Of a stretch of 64,000 nt of DNA, positions 7,895 through 18,654 are shown piece after piece. The translations under genes and the position numbers were made by a program. The DNA lies in NCBI RefSeq assembly GCF_001612965.1, contig NZ_BDBL01000002.1:62001-126000 (forward strand), read 5' to 3'. The notes under the pieces were generated by a model, which worked only from the letters and a program-made list of their open reading frames with translations, did no database searches and was not told where the DNA came from. The DNA is from Nocardia kruczakiae NBRC 101016. GTDB taxonomy: Bacteria; Actinomycetota; Actinomycetes; Mycobacteriales; Mycobacteriaceae. Position 1 is the stretch's first letter, and every line of letters begins with the position of its first letter.

Positions 7895-9124
7895 TCAGAC
7901 GGTGCCGGATTCCGTCGATCGGACCGCACCGGATTCCGACAGCCGGGACAGGCCCTCGCGGATCTGGCGGGCCAGATGCGCGTCGATACCGTCGACGCCC
8001 TCGATCTCCGACGCACTCGCCGATACCAGGCCCGACAGTGAGCCGAAGGCGGCGATCACCGGTTCGGCGCGGCGCAGCGGCACCCGCGGGATCTCGGCGA
8101 GCACCCGGTATCCGCGCGGGCCCACGGCGGTGTCGAGAGCTTCGAACGTCGCCGGAAAACCCAGGGCCGGTGCGAGATTGGTGAGTTCGAGCAGATCCAC
8201 CTCGAGCAGCCCGTCGAGGGCGGCCAGGGTGCGGTCGACCATCGCGTCGTCGACCGGTTCGGTGCGGATGTAGTCGCGGACCAGCAGGCGGCGCAGGGCC
8301 TCGGTGTTGCCGACGAGTTCGGCCAGTTGCAGCGCCAGCTGACGGCCGTCGACGCCGAGTTCGGCCACGTCGGAACTGATTTCGCGTGCGACGCGGCGGA
8401 CCAGTTCCAGGCAGTGCACCACCGCCAGCACATCGCGCACCGTCGCGCAGTCGTTCAGCTCCACCAGGGACAGCTGCCGGGTGGTCTCGTCCAGCCGGGA
8501 GCGGTAGCGCTCCAGCGTCGCCATCGCCTGATTGGCTCGCGACAGGATGGTCTCCGAGGTCTGGATCGGATGCCGGTGCCCGTTGAGATAGACCGTGACG
8601 ATGCCCGTCGAGCGGCTCACCGACACCACCGGATAGCCGGTCTGCGCGGCGGTGCGCTCGGCCGCCTTGTGCCGGGTGCCGGATTCGGTGGTCGGCAGGC
8701 CGGGGTCGGGCACCAGATGAACGTTGGCGCGGCGGATGCGTGCGCCGTCGGTCGAAAGCACCACGGCGCCATCCATTTTCGACAGCTCACGCAGCCGGGT
8801 CGGCGAGAATTCGACATCGAGTTCGAATCCGCCGTCGCAGATTCGCTCCAATTCCTCGTCGTAGCCGAGCACGATCAGCCCGCCGGTGCGGGCGCGCAGA
8901 ATCCGGTCGATACCGTCGCGCAGTTCGGTGCCCGGCACCAACCGGGCGATGGTGGTAGCCAGCCCGGGGTCACCGTCGGCCTGAACCGCTTCCGCCACGG
9001 GCACCCCATCCGGCGCAGCCACGCCGTCCGCCTCCGCCGCGACCGGGGCATCCGCTGGGCTCAGGAACCTGCCGCGCGGCGCGGGACGGCCGAGCAGGTG
9101 GGTCACCCAACGGCCCGGGATCAT
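7895..9124 (-). CDS. disA: Diadenylate cyclase / DNA integrity scanning protein DisA
   Basis: A 409-residue enzyme making c-di-AMP from two ATP. The DAC domain contains [14 protein letters not shown] and [22 protein letters not shown] (the DGA and RHR-type motifs; here RHK). A helical linker and a C-terminal helix-hairpin-helix DNA-binding domain follow (near [16 protein letters not shown]). It starts inside the radA stop (ATGA overlap), and RadA is a known DisA partner in mycobacteria. The N-terminus is about 50 residues longer than typical DisA (Pro/Ala/Asp-rich), so a later start cannot be excluded. Confidence 0.9.
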   Translation of the reverse strand: MIPGRWVTHLLGRPAPRGRFLSPADAPVAAEADGVAAPDGVPVAEAVQADGDPGLATTIARLVPGTELRDGIDRILRARTGGLIVLGYDEELERICDGGFELDVEFSPTRLRELSKMDGAVVLSTDGARIRRANVHLVPDPGLPTTESGTRHKAAERTAAQTGYPVVSVSRSTGIVTVYLNGHRHPIQTSETILSRANQAMATLERYRSRLDETTRQLSLVELNDCATVRDVLAVVHCLELVRRVAREISSDVAELGVDGRQLALQLAELVGNTEALRRLLVRDYIRTEPVDDAMVDRTLAALDGLLEVDLLELTNLAPALGFPATFEALDTAVGPRGYRVLAEIPRVPLRRAEPVIAAFGSLSGLVSASASEIEGVDGIDAHLARQIREGLSRLSESGAVRSTESGTV

Positions 9125-10524
9125 TCCACAGCCTCCACACGCTCGCGTCGTCGCTTCGACAAACCACTCGAGGCGAGTGCCGCACGAACACTCGCGACCT
9201 CGTGCACCTTCATTCCGATGCCGGACAGGTCGGTCCCCGGCGGTACCAACGCCTCCGTGAAACCTAGCCGCTCGGCTTCGCGCAATCTGCGCCCGACCCC
9301 CGTGACACGCCGGACCTCCCCCGCGAGACCGACCTCGCCCAGCACCACCATGCCCGCGCGCAGCGGGATATCGCGTTCTGCGCCGGTGATCGCGACCGCG
9401 ACGGCCAGATCGGCGGCGGGTTCGGTCAATCGCATCCCGCCGACCGTGGCGGCATATACGTCGTGCTTGCCCAGATACACACCGCAGCGGCTCTGCAGCA
9501 CCGCGAGCACCATCGACACACGGTTGTAGTCCAGACCGCTCACCGCCCGCCGCGGCGCGGGTACCTGGGTGGATACGGTCAACCCCTGTACCTCGCCCAG
9601 CAGCGGCCGCTTACCGTCCATTGCGACGGTGATCGCGGTCCCCGGAACCTGATCCGCGCGATGATGCAGGAACAGTCCGGACGGATCGCTCACCCCGACG
9701 ATGCCGTCATCGTGCAATTCGAAACAGCCCACCTCGTCGGCACTGCCGAAGCGGTTCTTGATACCGCGCACCATGCGCAGGGTGGAGTGTTTGTCGCCCT
9801 CGAACTGCAACACCACGTCCACCAGGTGTTCGAGGGTGCGCGGCCCGGCGACGTTGCCGTCCTTGGTGACGTGGCCGACCAGCAGCACCGCGATCCCGCT
9901 CACCTTGGCGAGGGAGGTCAGGGCCGCGGTCACCGCCCGCACCTGGGTGACGCCGCCGATCACCCCGTCCGCGTCGGCCGCCAGCATGGTCTGCACCGAA
10001 TCGACCACCAGCAGTGTCGGCCGCACCTGATCGACATGGCCGAGAATCGTGGCGAGATCGGATTCGGCTGCGAGATAGACCCTTTCGTGCACGGCACCGG
10101 TCCGGTCGGCGCGCAGCCGGACCTGCCCGGCGGACTCCTCGGCGGTGACGTAGAGCGCGCGCTCGTCGCGTTGCCGGGCCCAGCGGTGGGCGACCTCGAG
10201 CAACAGCGTCGACTTGCCGACGCCCGGTTCACCCGATAGCAGCACCACCGACCCCGGCACCACCCCGCCGCCGAGGACGCGGTCCAGTTCCGCGACACCG
10301 GTGGGCCGGGCGCGGGTGACCTTCGAATCGATGGTCGAGATGGGTGCCGCGGCCGTCGAGGGCAGCAACGCCCGGCGCCCGGCGGCATGCGTTCCCACAC
10401 CGGCGCCGGCCGTCACCACCTCGTCGACGGTCCCCCATTCGTTGCACCCCGGGCAGCGCCCCACCCATTTGGCAACCTCGTTCCCGCATGCCGAGCAGCG
10501 GTACAGCGATTTCACCTTGGCCAC
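9121..10524 (-). CDS. radA: DNA repair protein RadA (Sms), branch-migrating RecA paralogue
   Basis: A 467-residue ATPase acting in recombination intermediate processing. A zinc finger uses Cys 10, 13, 24 and 27. The RecA-like core has Walker [10 protein letters not shown], and the RadA hallmark KNRFG is followed by a C-terminal Lon-protease-like domain. The GTG start at 10524 has TAGGCT (10531-10536) 6 nt upstream and no Shine-Dalgarno, suggesting a leaderless transcript. It is translationally coupled to disA. Confidence 0.94.
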   Translation of the reverse strand: MAKVKSLYRCSACGNEVAKWVGRCPGCNEWGTVDEVVTAGAGVGTHAAGRRALLPSTAAAPISTIDSKVTRARPTGVAELDRVLGGGVVPGSVVLLSGEPGVGKSTLLLEVAHRWARQRDERALYVTAEESAGQVRLRADRTGAVHERVYLAAESDLATILGHVDQVRPTLLVVDSVQTMLAADADGVIGGVTQVRAVTAALTSLAKVSGIAVLLVGHVTKDGNVAGPRTLEHLVDVVLQFEGDKHSTLRMVRGIKNRFGSADEVGCFELHDDGIVGVSDPSGLFLHHRADQVPGTAITVAMDGKRPLLGEVQGLTVSTQVPAPRRAVSGLDYNRVSMVLAVLQSRCGVYLGKHDVYAATVGGMRLTEPAADLAVAVAITGAERDIPLRAGMVVLGEVGLAGEVRRVTGVGRRLREAERLGFTEALVPPGTDLSGIGMKVHEVASVRAALASSGLSKRRRERVEAVE

Positions 10525-10591
10525 GTGCGCAGCCTAGAGAGAGGGGCCGACATGGGCCGGTGTGCCGGGGCGGGGTGCGCGCAGGCGTGGC

Positions 10592-11317
10592 TCAGTGGCC
10601 GCCGTGCTCGGCGACCGTCGCGCCCTCGTGCCGCGGGGTGTCCGGGCCGGCGTCGACGGGCACCTGCACCTGCACGGTGCCGGCGTTCTTGAAGTTGAAG
10701 GTCACGCCGTAGGTCAGGCCGGGCACGATGTCCTTGGACAGCCCGGTGATCTCGACCAGGATCGGATGCGCGTTCGGGTCGGCCGGCTGATCGGGCGTTC
10801 CGGCACCCTCCTGGCGCGGCGACGCGCTGTGCTCCGGCGTGGGGGTCGCGGCCGAGCTGGTGGGCTGCGCGGGGGCGGAGGTCGGCGTCGAGTTCTCGCC
10901 CGCCTGGGCCGCCTTGGCCGCTTCCGGACCCGCGGCGACGACCGTCTGCCCGGGGACCAGCTCCGGCGAGGCCGGGGTGATCTTCACCTGGCCGAGATCG
11001 GTGGTGATGCTGACCAGCTGGTCGGTCTTGGACGAACCCTCGTTGATCGCACTGAACGCGACGACGGACTTGCCGCCCTTGGCGTTGGTGTACTCCTCCG
11101 ACTGCGGCAGCAGGATGCGCACGTCCCGCAGCGCCACATTGCCGACGGTGGCCGCGTTGCCGTTGACGGCGGGCACCTGGCTCGCGGTCTGCGAGATCTG
11201 GCCGGCACCGCATCCGGACAACGCCAGCGCCGCACCGGTGGCCAGCGCGGCAACAGCGATTGCGCGCCGCGACACCTTGGTCACATTCGACGCTGTGGTG
11301 GCTTTCAGGGCAGTCAC
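10592..11317 (-). CDS. lpqE: LpqE-like lipoprotein with a copper-chaperone-like (PCuAC-type) fold
   Basis: A 241-residue secreted lipoprotein. The signal peptide ends in lipobox LSGC. A beta-rich domain (VALRDVRILLP ... AFSAINEGSSKTDQLVSITTDLGQVKI) is interrupted by a Pro/Ser/Thr/Gln-rich low-complexity insert, then resumes, and the chain ends in a His-containing tail (HEGATVAEHGGH). The GTG start is fixed by GGAGGA 6 nt upstream. Its position divergent from carD matches M. tuberculosis lpqE, a copper-responsive gene there. I could not find a convincing copper-repressor site here. Confidence 0.72.
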   Translation of the reverse strand: MTALKATTASNVTKVSRRAIAVAALATGAALALSGCGAGQISQTASQVPAVNGNAATVGNVALRDVRILLPQSEEYTNAKGGKSVVAFSAINEGSSKTDQLVSITTDLGQVKITPASPELVPGQTVVAAGPEAAKAAQAGENSTPTSAPAQPTSSAATPTPEHSASPRQEGAGTPDQPADPNAHPILVEITGLSKDIVPGLTYGVTFNFKNAGTVQVQVPVDAGPDTPRHEGATVAEHGGH

Positions 11318-11461
11318 GGGTTGTCCTCCATGTCGACCGGCTCACTCCACGATGGAGAGTAGTAGTAGGCAGCGTAGTAGTTCACAGGGTGGTCGGTGTG
11401 GACCGGTCCGGTGTAATGTTCCGCGGCGACCCGCGAGCCGCGTATCCCCTTCTGCCGCAAC

Positions 11462-11489
11462 AAGATGCATACGCATCGCGATCTGTCAA
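11462..11489 (-). promoter_or_regulatory. Candidate sigma-70-type promoter for lpqE with adjacent small inverted repeat
   Basis: On the minus strand TTGACA (11489-11484) and CATCTT (11467-11462) are separated by 16 bp. GATGC-ATAC-GCATC (around 11464-11477) forms a short inverted repeat overlapping the spacer and -10, a natural place for an operator. The predicted 5' leader of lpqE would be about 135 nt. Confidence 0.4.
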
Positions 11490-11559
11490 GCCCCGAGGTC
11501 CGCCTGTTGTGGCCCCTGACCTGCGCCGTTGATCGCGGCGTTATCGAGTCGCATGTTAA

Positions 11560-12078
<519 letters not shown>

Positions 12079-12088
12079 CCGCATCGCC

Positions 12089-12820
12089 TTGACGCTCAAC
12101 TCCCGCCGCGTTGTGGCATTGGTTCCTGCCGCCGGTCGGGGCGTTCGCCTGGGTGAATCGACACCCAAGGCATTCGTCCCGGTCGGCGGCAGTCCCATGC
12201 TCGTACACGCAGTAGACGGTCTGATCGCGTCCGGGGTCGTCGACCGCATCGTGATCATGGCGCCCATCGAGATGATCGATGCGGCCCGGGAACTGCTCGC
12301 CGCCCGTGCCCACGCGGCCAGCTCGATACCGGTCGACGTGGTGGCCGGCGGCGTGGAACGCACCGACTCCGTGCGTGCCGGCCTGGCCGCCGCACCGGAA
12401 GCCACCCATGTTCTCGTACACGACGCGGCCCGCGCCCTCACGCCGCCGTCGCTGATCGCACGGGTCGTGGACGCGCTGGACGCCGGTCACCGCGCCGTCG
12501 TTCCCGGCATTCCTGTGGCCGACACCATCAAGGCCGTCGATGCGGCCGGCGACGTCACCGGCACGCCCGACCGTTCGGGACTGCGGGCCATTCAAACTCC
12601 CCAGGGCTTCGATGCCGCGCTGCTGCGCGAGGCGTACGCGCTCGACCTGCCCGCCACCGACGACGCGGGCCTCGTGGAGGCCACGGGCGCGACCGTCTCG
12701 GTGATCCCGGGCGATCCGCTGGCCTTCAAGATCACCGGCCCTCTCGATCTGAAACTCGCGAACGCGCTGGTAGCAGACGCAACGCTTCCCGCGACAACCG
12801 GAGCGGCGGTGACCGGATGA
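12089..12820 (+). CDS. ispD: 2-C-methyl-D-erythritol 4-phosphate cytidylyltransferase IspD
   Basis: A 243-residue MEP-pathway enzyme transferring CMP to methylerythritol phosphate. The nucleotide-binding loop [18 protein letters not shown] is at the N-terminus. [32 protein letters not shown] and [12 protein letters not shown] are diagnostic. The only start that keeps the full loop without long overlap is TTG at 12089, 11 nt after carD; a GTG at 12113 would sit almost at the loop. The stop overlaps ispF (ATGA). Confidence 0.9.
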   Translation: MTLNSRRVVALVPAAGRGVRLGESTPKAFVPVGGSPMLVHAVDGLIASGVVDRIVIMAPIEMIDAARELLAARAHAASSIPVDVVAGGVERTDSVRAGLAAAPEATHVLVHDAARALTPPSLIARVVDALDAGHRAVVPGIPVADTIKAVDAAGDVTGTPDRSGLRAIQTPQGFDAALLREAYALDLPATDDAGLVEATGATVSVIPGDPLAFKITGPLDLKLANALVADATLPATTGAAVTG

Positions 12821-13317
12821 CCGATCTCACCGCGCTGCGCACCGGCATCGGCAGCGATGTGCATCCCATCGAACGCGGCCGGCCCTGCTGGATGGCCGGA
12901 CTGCTGTTCGAGGGCGACGACGGCTGCTCCGGACATTCCGACGGCGATGTGGCCGCCCACGCTCTGTGCGATGCGCTGCTCTCGGCCGCCTGCCTGGGCG
13001 ACGTGGGCGCGGTCTTCGGCACCGGACGGCCCGAATGGGAAGGCGTATCCGGCGCCGCGATGCTGACCGAGGTACGGCGATTGCTCACCGAATCCGGATA
13101 TCGGATCCTCAACGCGGCGGTACAGATCATCGGTAATCGCCCCAAGATCGGGCCGCGACGCGCCGAAGCGCAAAAAATACTCGGTGAATTGCTCGACGCA
13201 CCGGTTTCGGTATCCGGTACGACTTCCGACGGTCTGGGACTCACCGGGCGCGGTGAGGGCATCGCCGCGGTGGCGACCGCATTACTCGTGCACGACGGGC
13301 GATGTAGTACCGCATAA
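12817..13317 (+). CDS. ispF: 2-C-methyl-D-erythritol 2,4-cyclodiphosphate synthase IspF
   Basis: A 166-residue MEP-pathway enzyme forming the cyclic diphosphate, acting just after IspD and IspE. The zinc-site motif GSDVHPI is at residues 9-15, [16 protein letters not shown] is in the middle, and the C-terminal [22 protein letters not shown] completes the fold. The 4-nt overlap with ispD indicates coupling. Confidence 0.94.
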   Translation: MTDLTALRTGIGSDVHPIERGRPCWMAGLLFEGDDGCSGHSDGDVAAHALCDALLSAACLGDVGAVFGTGRPEWEGVSGAAMLTEVRRLLTESGYRILNAAVQIIGNRPKIGPRRAEAQKILGELLDAPVSVSGTTSDGLGLTGRGEGIAAVATALLVHDGRCSTA

Positions 13318-13555
13318 CCGCAGCCGGCGATCCATCGCGGATTTACCGCTCGCGTCGATCGACCGCAGCGAACTCGGCGCCGACCGCCGTATTCGCACTC
13401 GCGCCTTCGGCCGCACCGCTCGGCTCGAAACTCGCTCCGGAAACCTGCCCCGGCGAATCCTTTCCGGACCCGCGGTGCCATCGCATTCGATGGACCGTGG
13501 ACCATAGGAGGGGCCCACCCATACCGTTGTTCAACAAGCCTTAGGATGGCTGGTC

Positions 13556-14941
13556 GTGACTCTGCGCCTGTTCGACACCGCGACGCGGACCCTGCGGGAT
13601 TTCACCCCGCTGGTCCCTGGACGTGCGTCGGTGTACCTGTGTGGCGCCACCGTGCAGGGCGAACCTCATATCGGGCACGTCCGCAGCGGCGTCGCCTTCG
13701 ACGTGCTGCGCCGCTGGCTCACCGCGAACGGCTACGACGTGGCCTTCGTGCGAAATGTCACCGATATCGAAGACAAGATCCTCACCAAGGCCGCCGCCGC
13801 GGGCCGCCCGTGGTGGGAATGGGCCGCGACCCACGAGCGTGCCTTCGACCGCGCCTACGAGGCGCTCGGGGTGCTGCCGCCGTCGGTGGAACCGCGGGCC
13901 ACCGGGCACATCACCCAGATGGTCGAGATGATGCAGCGGCTCATCGACCGCGGGCACGCCTACGCGTCGAGCGGCAACGTGTATTTCGATGTGCGCAGTT
14001 ACCCGGAATACGGTGCGCTCTCCGGGCACAAACTCGAGGATGTGCAGCAGGGCGAGAGCGCCGGCGAGGGTAAACGCGATCCGCGCGATTTCACGCTGTG
14101 GAAGGCCGCCAAACCGGGCGAGCCGACCTGGCCGTCGCCGTGGGGACCCGGGCGCCCGGGTTGGCATCTGGAATGCTCGGCGATGGCCGAGTTCTACCTC
14201 GGCCCCGAATTCGATATCCACTGCGGTGGTATGGATCTGGTTTTCCCGCACCACGAGAACGAAATCGCCCAATCCCGTGCCGCCGGAGACGGATTCGCAC
14301 AGTATTGGCTGCACAACGGGTGGGTGACGCTCGGCGGCGAGAAGATGTCGAAATCGCTCGGCAACACGCTCTCGGTGCCGAATATTCTCACCCAGGTGCG
14401 CCCCGTGGAATTGCGGTTCTATTTGGGCAGTGCGCATTACGCGTCGATGCTCGAATATTCCGAGCAGGCGCTGCGCGATGCCGCGCAGACCTATCAGCGA
14501 CTCGAGGCATTCGTACAGCGCACCGTCGAGCGGGTCGGTGAGGTCGCGGTCGGGAAATGGACCGACGCCTTCGCCGAGGCGCTCGACGACAATCTCGCGA
14601 TCCCGAAGGCACTGGCCGAGATTCATCGCGTGGTGCACGAGGGCAATCGGGCGCTCGAAGCGGGCGCGGGCGAATCGGCACGCGAGGCCGCCGGACAGGT
14701 GCGGGCGATGCTCGGGATCCTGGGCGTCGATCCGCTGGATCCGCACTGGGCCGGCCCGAAGGACACCTCGGCGGCCGAATCCGCACTCGACATCCTGGTG
14801 CGCGCCGAACTCGACCGCCGCCAGCGGGCCCGCAGCGAAAAGGACTGGGCCACCGCCGACGCCGTGCGCGATCGGCTCGGCGCGGCCGGCATCGAAGTCG
14901 TCGACACTGCCGGCGGCTCGGATTGGTCGCTGGCCAAATGA
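13556..14941 (+). CDS. cysS: Cysteinyl-tRNA synthetase
   Basis: A 461-residue class I synthetase charging tRNA-Cys. The HIGH motif is in PHIGHVRSG and the KMSKS motif in [11 protein letters not shown]. The zinc site for cysteine discrimination uses Cys in YLCGATV, the [15 protein letters not shown] segment and HHENE. The GTG start follows TAGGAT (13542-13547) by 8 nt without Shine-Dalgarno, a leaderless arrangement. The 238 nt before it, after ispF, hold nothing else I can identify apart from this promoter. Confidence 0.94.
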   Translation: MTLRLFDTATRTLRDFTPLVPGRASVYLCGATVQGEPHIGHVRSGVAFDVLRRWLTANGYDVAFVRNVTDIEDKILTKAAAAGRPWWEWAATHERAFDRAYEALGVLPPSVEPRATGHITQMVEMMQRLIDRGHAYASSGNVYFDVRSYPEYGALSGHKLEDVQQGESAGEGKRDPRDFTLWKAAKPGEPTWPSPWGPGRPGWHLECSAMAEFYLGPEFDIHCGGMDLVFPHHENEIAQSRAAGDGFAQYWLHNGWVTLGGEKMSKSLGNTLSVPNILTQVRPVELRFYLGSAHYASMLEYSEQALRDAAQTYQRLEAFVQRTVERVGEVAVGKWTDAFAEALDDNLAIPKALAEIHRVVHEGNRALEAGAGESAREAAGQVRAMLGILGVDPLDPHWAGPKDTSAAESALDILVRAELDRRQRARSEKDWATADAVRDRLGAAGIEVVDTAGGSDWSLAK

Positions 14942-15002
14942 TTCAACCGGCGAAGCCTGCTGATCGGGTGCGGGTGTCGCGACCGACACGAAAGGCATAC
15001 TG

Positions 15003-15971
15003 ATGGCAGGAAATTCGCAGCGACGAGGTGCGATCCGCAAGGGCGGCACCAAAAAGGGCGCCGTCGTCGGCAGCGGCGGTAAGCGCCGCCGCGGTCTCGA
15101 GGGCCGCGGCGCCACCCCGCCCGCCACCATGCGCAAGAACCACCCCGCCGCGAAACGCGCTGCGGTGGCGGCGAAAGCGGCCAAGGCGTCGCAGGGGCAG
15201 AACCGCGCCCGGCCCGGCACCCGCAAGGGCGACGACGGGCCGGAGTTGGTGCTGGGCCGCAACCCGGTGGTGGAGTGTCTGCGCGCGGAGGTTCCGGCCA
15301 CCGCGTTGTACGTCGCGCTGGGCACCGAGAACGACGACCGCCTGTCCGAATCCGTGCAGCGCGCCGCCGACGCCGGAATCTCGATCCTGGAGGTGTCGCG
15401 CACCGATCTGGATCGGATGAGCGCCAACGGTTTACACCAGGGCATGGCCCTGCAGGTGCCGCCGTACCGCTACGCCCATCCGGAGGATCTGCTGGACAGT
15501 GCGCGCACGTCCGGGACCGCGCCGCTGCTGGTGGCGCTGGACAACATCTCCGATCCCCGCAACCTGGGCGCGGTGATCCGTTCCGTCGCCGCGTTCGGTG
15601 GCCACGGCGTGGTGATTCCGCAGCGCCGCAGCGCGAGTGTCACGGCGGTCGCCTGGCGCACCAGCGCCGGCGCCGCGGCCCGGCTGCCGGTGGCGCGCGC
15701 GACCAATCTGACTCGCACACTGAAGGATTGGGCCAAGGCCGGTCTGCAGGTGGTCGGCCTCGACGCCGGCGGCGACACCGTCCTCGACGACTTCGACGGC
15801 ACCACACCGACCGTCGTGGTCGTCGGCTCGGAAGGTAAGGGCCTGTCGCGTCTGGTCCGCGAAACCTGCGACACCATCATCAGCATCCCGATGGCCGGGC
15901 CGGTGGAGTCGCTCAACGCCTCGGTGGCGGCGGGCGTCGTGCTCTCGGACATCGCGCGGCAGCGCCGCTGA
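15003..15971 (+). CDS. rlmB: 23S rRNA (guanosine-2'-O)-methyltransferase RlmB / TrmH family
   Basis: A 322-residue SPOUT methyltransferase. The first ~75 residues are a Lys/Arg/Gly-rich basic tail ([19 protein letters not shown]), common in actinobacterial members. A substrate-binding domain begins at [12 protein letters not shown], and the knotted SAM-binding domain carries [27 protein letters not shown] and [18 protein letters not shown]. It follows cysS by 61 nt with AAAGG before the ATG, and the cysS-rlmB pair is conserved in M. tuberculosis (Rv3580c-Rv3579c). Confidence 0.9.
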   Translation: MAGNSQRRGAIRKGGTKKGAVVGSGGKRRRGLEGRGATPPATMRKNHPAAKRAAVAAKAAKASQGQNRARPGTRKGDDGPELVLGRNPVVECLRAEVPATALYVALGTENDDRLSESVQRAADAGISILEVSRTDLDRMSANGLHQGMALQVPPYRYAHPEDLLDSARTSGTAPLLVALDNISDPRNLGAVIRSVAAFGGHGVVIPQRRSASVTAVAWRTSAGAAARLPVARATNLTRTLKDWAKAGLQVVGLDAGGDTVLDDFDGTTPTVVVVGSEGKGLSRLVRETCDTIISIPMAGPVESLNASVAAGVVLSDIARQRR

Positions 15972-16040
15972 GCAGGGCCGGAAACTCCCAAGATGACCGT
16001 CTACCAAGCTTTTCGGATGGGCACGCCGTAAACTCGCACG

Positions 16041-16343
16041 GTGGCCATGAATCAACCCGACTACTGGGGATCGCTGCCTGAGCCGCCGACCGGCAACCCG
16101 GTCGAACACCCCCATGCGACGACGGTGCTGATCCTGGGTGTGCTGAGCCTGTTGTGTTGCGGCGCACTGGGTCCGGTGGCGTGGGTGATGGGCAAACGGG
16201 CGCTCGACCAGATCGAGATGTCCGGCGGCACCATCGGCGGCCGCTCACAGGTGGTGGTCGGCTATGTGGTCGGCATCGTCGGCACCGTACTGATGGTGCT
16301 GTACGCGTGCGTCTTTCTGATGATGCTCATCGGCGGGCGCTGA
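16041..16343 (+). CDS. Small DUF4190-type membrane protein
   Basis: A 100-residue protein with a Pro-rich cytosolic N-terminus and two transmembrane helices (about residues 28-50 and 71-97) flanking a short loop. HPHATTVLILGVLSLLCCG followed by GKRALDQIE is the pattern of the DUF4190 domain. The function is unknown. GTG 16041 lies 6 nt after TAAACT (16029-16034), supporting a leaderless start there; ATG 16047 is an in-frame alternative. Confidence 0.68.
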   Translation: MAMNQPDYWGSLPEPPTGNPVEHPHATTVLILGVLSLLCCGALGPVAWVMGKRALDQIEMSGGTIGGRSQVVVGYVVGIVGTVLMVLYACVFLMMLIGGR

Positions 16344-16350
16344 CGGTCCG

Positions 16351-17181
16351 TCAGGCCGGTTCCTCGGCGGTGCCGTCGAGCCCCGGACGTTCACCCGGCG
16401 ACGACAACTCGCCCGCGGGCCATTCGGCGCTGATACTGCCCTTCCACTGCGGCTGGCGGCGGTCGCGGAACGCCGCCATCCCCTCGGCCGCGTCCACGCT
16501 CTTGCCGACGAAGCCGTGCAGTTCGGATTCCAGCCGGCCGACCGCCTCGGGGCTCATCCCGAGGCCCTCCCAGAGCAGCCGCTTGGTCAGTGCCGTCGGC
16601 AGCGGCGCCGAACCGGCCGCCAGGTCGTGGGCCACGGCCAGGGCGGTCGGCAACACCTCGCCGGCCGGCAGACTGCTGTTGGCCACGCCCATCTGGCGCG
16701 CTTCCTCACCGTCGAACGTGCGGCCGGTGAGCATGATGTCGGCAGCGTTGGCCATCCCCGCCAGACGCGGCAGTGTCCAGTGCGCGTAACCGTCGGCCAT
16801 CGCGCCGCGACGCACCTGGTTCAGCCCGTATACGGCGTCGGTCGCCATGTATCGCAGATCGCACTGCAGTGCCAGCGACAGCCCGATCCCCACGGCATGC
16901 CCGTTCACGGCCGCGATCACCGGCTTGCGGATCTGCCACGGCGGCGGATCGATCGTGCCGCGCACGTCACCGACGCGGGCGGACAGATCGGCGCCCGCAC
17001 AGAACGCGGGCGGGGTCCCGGTGATCACCACCGCGCGAATCGCGTCCTCGGTATCGCATCGCCGCAGCGCGGTCCCGAGCTCCGTCGCCATCGTGGGCGT
17101 CATGGCGTTCTGCTGCGCGGGACGATTGAGCGTGAGTACGGCGACACCGGCGGACACATCGACCTGCAGTTCCGAACTCAT
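16351..17181 (-). CDS. Enoyl-CoA hydratase/isomerase family protein
   Basis: A 276-residue crotonase-fold protein, probably acting on a fatty or branched acyl-CoA. The oxyanion-hole segments are CAGADLSARVGD and NGHAVGIGLSLALQCDLRY. The usual first catalytic Glu is replaced in YGLNQVRRGAMADG, so classical hydratase activity is uncertain. The C-terminal ~30 residues are a hydrophilic extension. ATG 17181 is preceded by TAGGAT (17190-17195) at 8 nt, suggesting a leaderless mRNA. It follows the acyl-CoA dehydrogenase on the same strand across a hairpin repeat. Confidence 0.8.
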   Translation of the reverse strand: MSSELQVDVSAGVAVLTLNRPAQQNAMTPTMATELGTALRRCDTEDAIRAVVITGTPPAFCAGADLSARVGDVRGTIDPPPWQIRKPVIAAVNGHAVGIGLSLALQCDLRYMATDAVYGLNQVRRGAMADGYAHWTLPRLAGMANAADIMLTGRTFDGEEARQMGVANSSLPAGEVLPTALAVAHDLAAGSAPLPTALTKRLLWEGLGMSPEAVGRLESELHGFVGKSVDAAEGMAAFRDRRQPQWKGSISAEWPAGELSSPGERPGLDGTAEEPA

Positions 17182-17240
17182 GCGACACAATCCTAGGTTT
17201 GGGTGATCTTTCCCGCCCCACCTTACTTGCTGTGTTATTG

Positions 17241-17338
17241 GCCTTCGCTTCGCTTCGGCGGGGTCTCGGCCCCCTGGGCCGAGACCCACCAGGGTGCACG
17301 GCTCGTAGACGTGCGCCCTGAGGGAAGGCAGGGCGCAC
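17241..17338 (-). repeat. Dispersed hairpin repeat, copy A, after the acyl-CoA dehydrogenase stop
   Basis: A structured element starting 8 nt beyond the minus-strand stop codon. It holds a perfect 12-bp stem (GGGTCTCGGCCC 17261-17272 with GGGCCGAGACCC 17276-17287) and a perfect 10-bp stem (GTGCGCCCTG 17311-17320 with CAGGGCGCAC 17329-17338). The arm at 17311-17320 can alternatively pair with CAGGGTGCAC (17290-17299) through one G-U pair. The segment 17241-17271 recurs at 37682-37712 with one mismatch. A terminator-like role is likely. Confidence 0.75.
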
Positions 17339-17345
17339 GGGACTT

Positions 17346-18518
17346 CTATCCGCGCAGGATTTGGCGGCCGATTGCGTACTTGTGGACTTCGGTGGGGCCG
17401 TCGTAGAGGCGGAAGGCGCGCATGTCGCGGAAGATCATCTCGACCACGGTTTCGTCGCTGATGCCGATGCCGCCGAGGACCTGGACGCAGCGGTCGGCGA
17501 CCTTGAACAGTTCCTCGGACACATAGGATTTCGCCATCGAGCTCTCGTGGCGGGCCTTGTGGCCCTGATCCATCAGCCAGCAGGCGTGCCAGATGGTCAG
17601 GCGGCACTGGTGCAGGGCGATCTCGTTGTCGGCCAGCATGAACGACACACCCTCGTGTTCGCCGATCGGCTTGCCGAAGGCGGTGCGGGTCTTGGCGTGT
17701 TCGACGGCGATGCTCTGGGCGCGTTCGGCGGCGCCGAGCCAGCGCATGCAGTGGGTGAGGCGGGCGGGGGCCAGTCGCAGCTGGGCGTAGCGCAGGGCCT
17801 GGCCGCTCTCCCCCAGCAACGCCTCCTTGGGCAGGACCAGATTCTCGAAGCGCACGACGCCGTGGCCGCCGACGTAGTTGCGGTCCATCGTGTTCATGGT
17901 TCGCTCGATGACGATGCCCGGCGTGTCCCCCTCGGTGAGGAACAGGGTCGGGCCCGCGGGGAGGTGGTCGTTGTCCTCGAGTTTGGCCATGACGATCCAG
18001 GTCTTCGCCCCGTCGGCGCCGGTGATCAGCCATTTGCGGCCGTTGATCGTGAAGTTCTCGCCGTCGAAGGTGGCGGTGGTGGCGAGCTGGGCCGGATCCG
18101 ATCCGGCGCCCCCGGGTTCGGTCATCGCGAAGACCGATCGCCGGTGGCCGTCGATCACCGGCATCAGGTAGCGCTCCACCTGCTCCGGGTTCGCGACCTT
18201 GGACAGCAGGAACATATTGCCCTCGTCGGGCGCGGCGCAGTTCATCGCGACCGGGCCCAGGGTGGACCATCCGGCCGCCTCGTACAGCACGGCCTGTTCG
18301 ACGTGGGTGAGCCCGCGACCGCCGAGCGCCTCGGGCGCCTGGATGGTGAGCAGCTTCTCCGCCCGCGCCAGTTCGACCAATTCCTGCCGCAGCTCGTCGT
18401 TGGGTCCGTGCGCGGTCAGGCGGGGGTCGCGCTCGAACGGAACGATCTTGTCGATGACGAACCGGCGGATGCGGTCACGTTCGGCGGCGAGGTCGGCCGG
18501 GATCGAGAAGTTAATCAT
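17346..18518 (-). CDS. Acyl-CoA dehydrogenase
   Basis: A 390-residue flavoenzyme introducing the alpha,beta double bond in an acyl-CoA. The FAD/substrate segments FAMTEPGGAGSDP and INGRKWLITGA, the mid-domain GNRTAFGKPIGEHEGV-like region (here TRTAFGKPIGEHEGV), and the C-terminal CVQVLGGIGISDE and DGPTEVHKYAIGRQIL are typical. A catalytic Glu is plausible in DGPTEVH. Probable 2-methyl-branched or medium-chain substrate cannot be decided. It is followed by the dispersed repeat and an enoyl-CoA hydratase-like gene, fitting beta-oxidation. Confidence 0.88.
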   Translation of the reverse strand: MINFSIPADLAAERDRIRRFVIDKIVPFERDPRLTAHGPNDELRQELVELARAEKLLTIQAPEALGGRGLTHVEQAVLYEAAGWSTLGPVAMNCAAPDEGNMFLLSKVANPEQVERYLMPVIDGHRRSVFAMTEPGGAGSDPAQLATTATFDGENFTINGRKWLITGADGAKTWIVMAKLEDNDHLPAGPTLFLTEGDTPGIVIERTMNTMDRNYVGGHGVVRFENLVLPKEALLGESGQALRYAQLRLAPARLTHCMRWLGAAERAQSIAVEHAKTRTAFGKPIGEHEGVSFMLADNEIALHQCRLTIWHACWLMDQGHKARHESSMAKSYVSEELFKVADRCVQVLGGIGISDETVVEMIFRDMRAFRLYDGPTEVHKYAIGRQILRG

Positions 18519-18654
18519 GATTCACCTTTATGTCGGGGCCTCAGAGGAGCATACGACGCCTCCGTCCCGAGACTGAAGGCGATTGCCCGCAGCTGCCGGA
18601 CCGCAGCTCCCGAAGGCCGCTGTTCGGGCCCGCTTCCGCCCGCACGTGATCCGA

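Noticed and set aside
8327..9529. 400-codon plus-strand open frame antisense to disA/radA
   Set aside because: It overlaps conserved disA and radA in full, and its predicted composition (His/Arg/Gly/Gln-rich without motifs) is typical of high-GC shadow frames.
13318..13555. Additional small gene between ispF and cysS
   Set aside because: Short open frames on both strands have no ribosome-binding site or motif; only the cysS promoter is supported.
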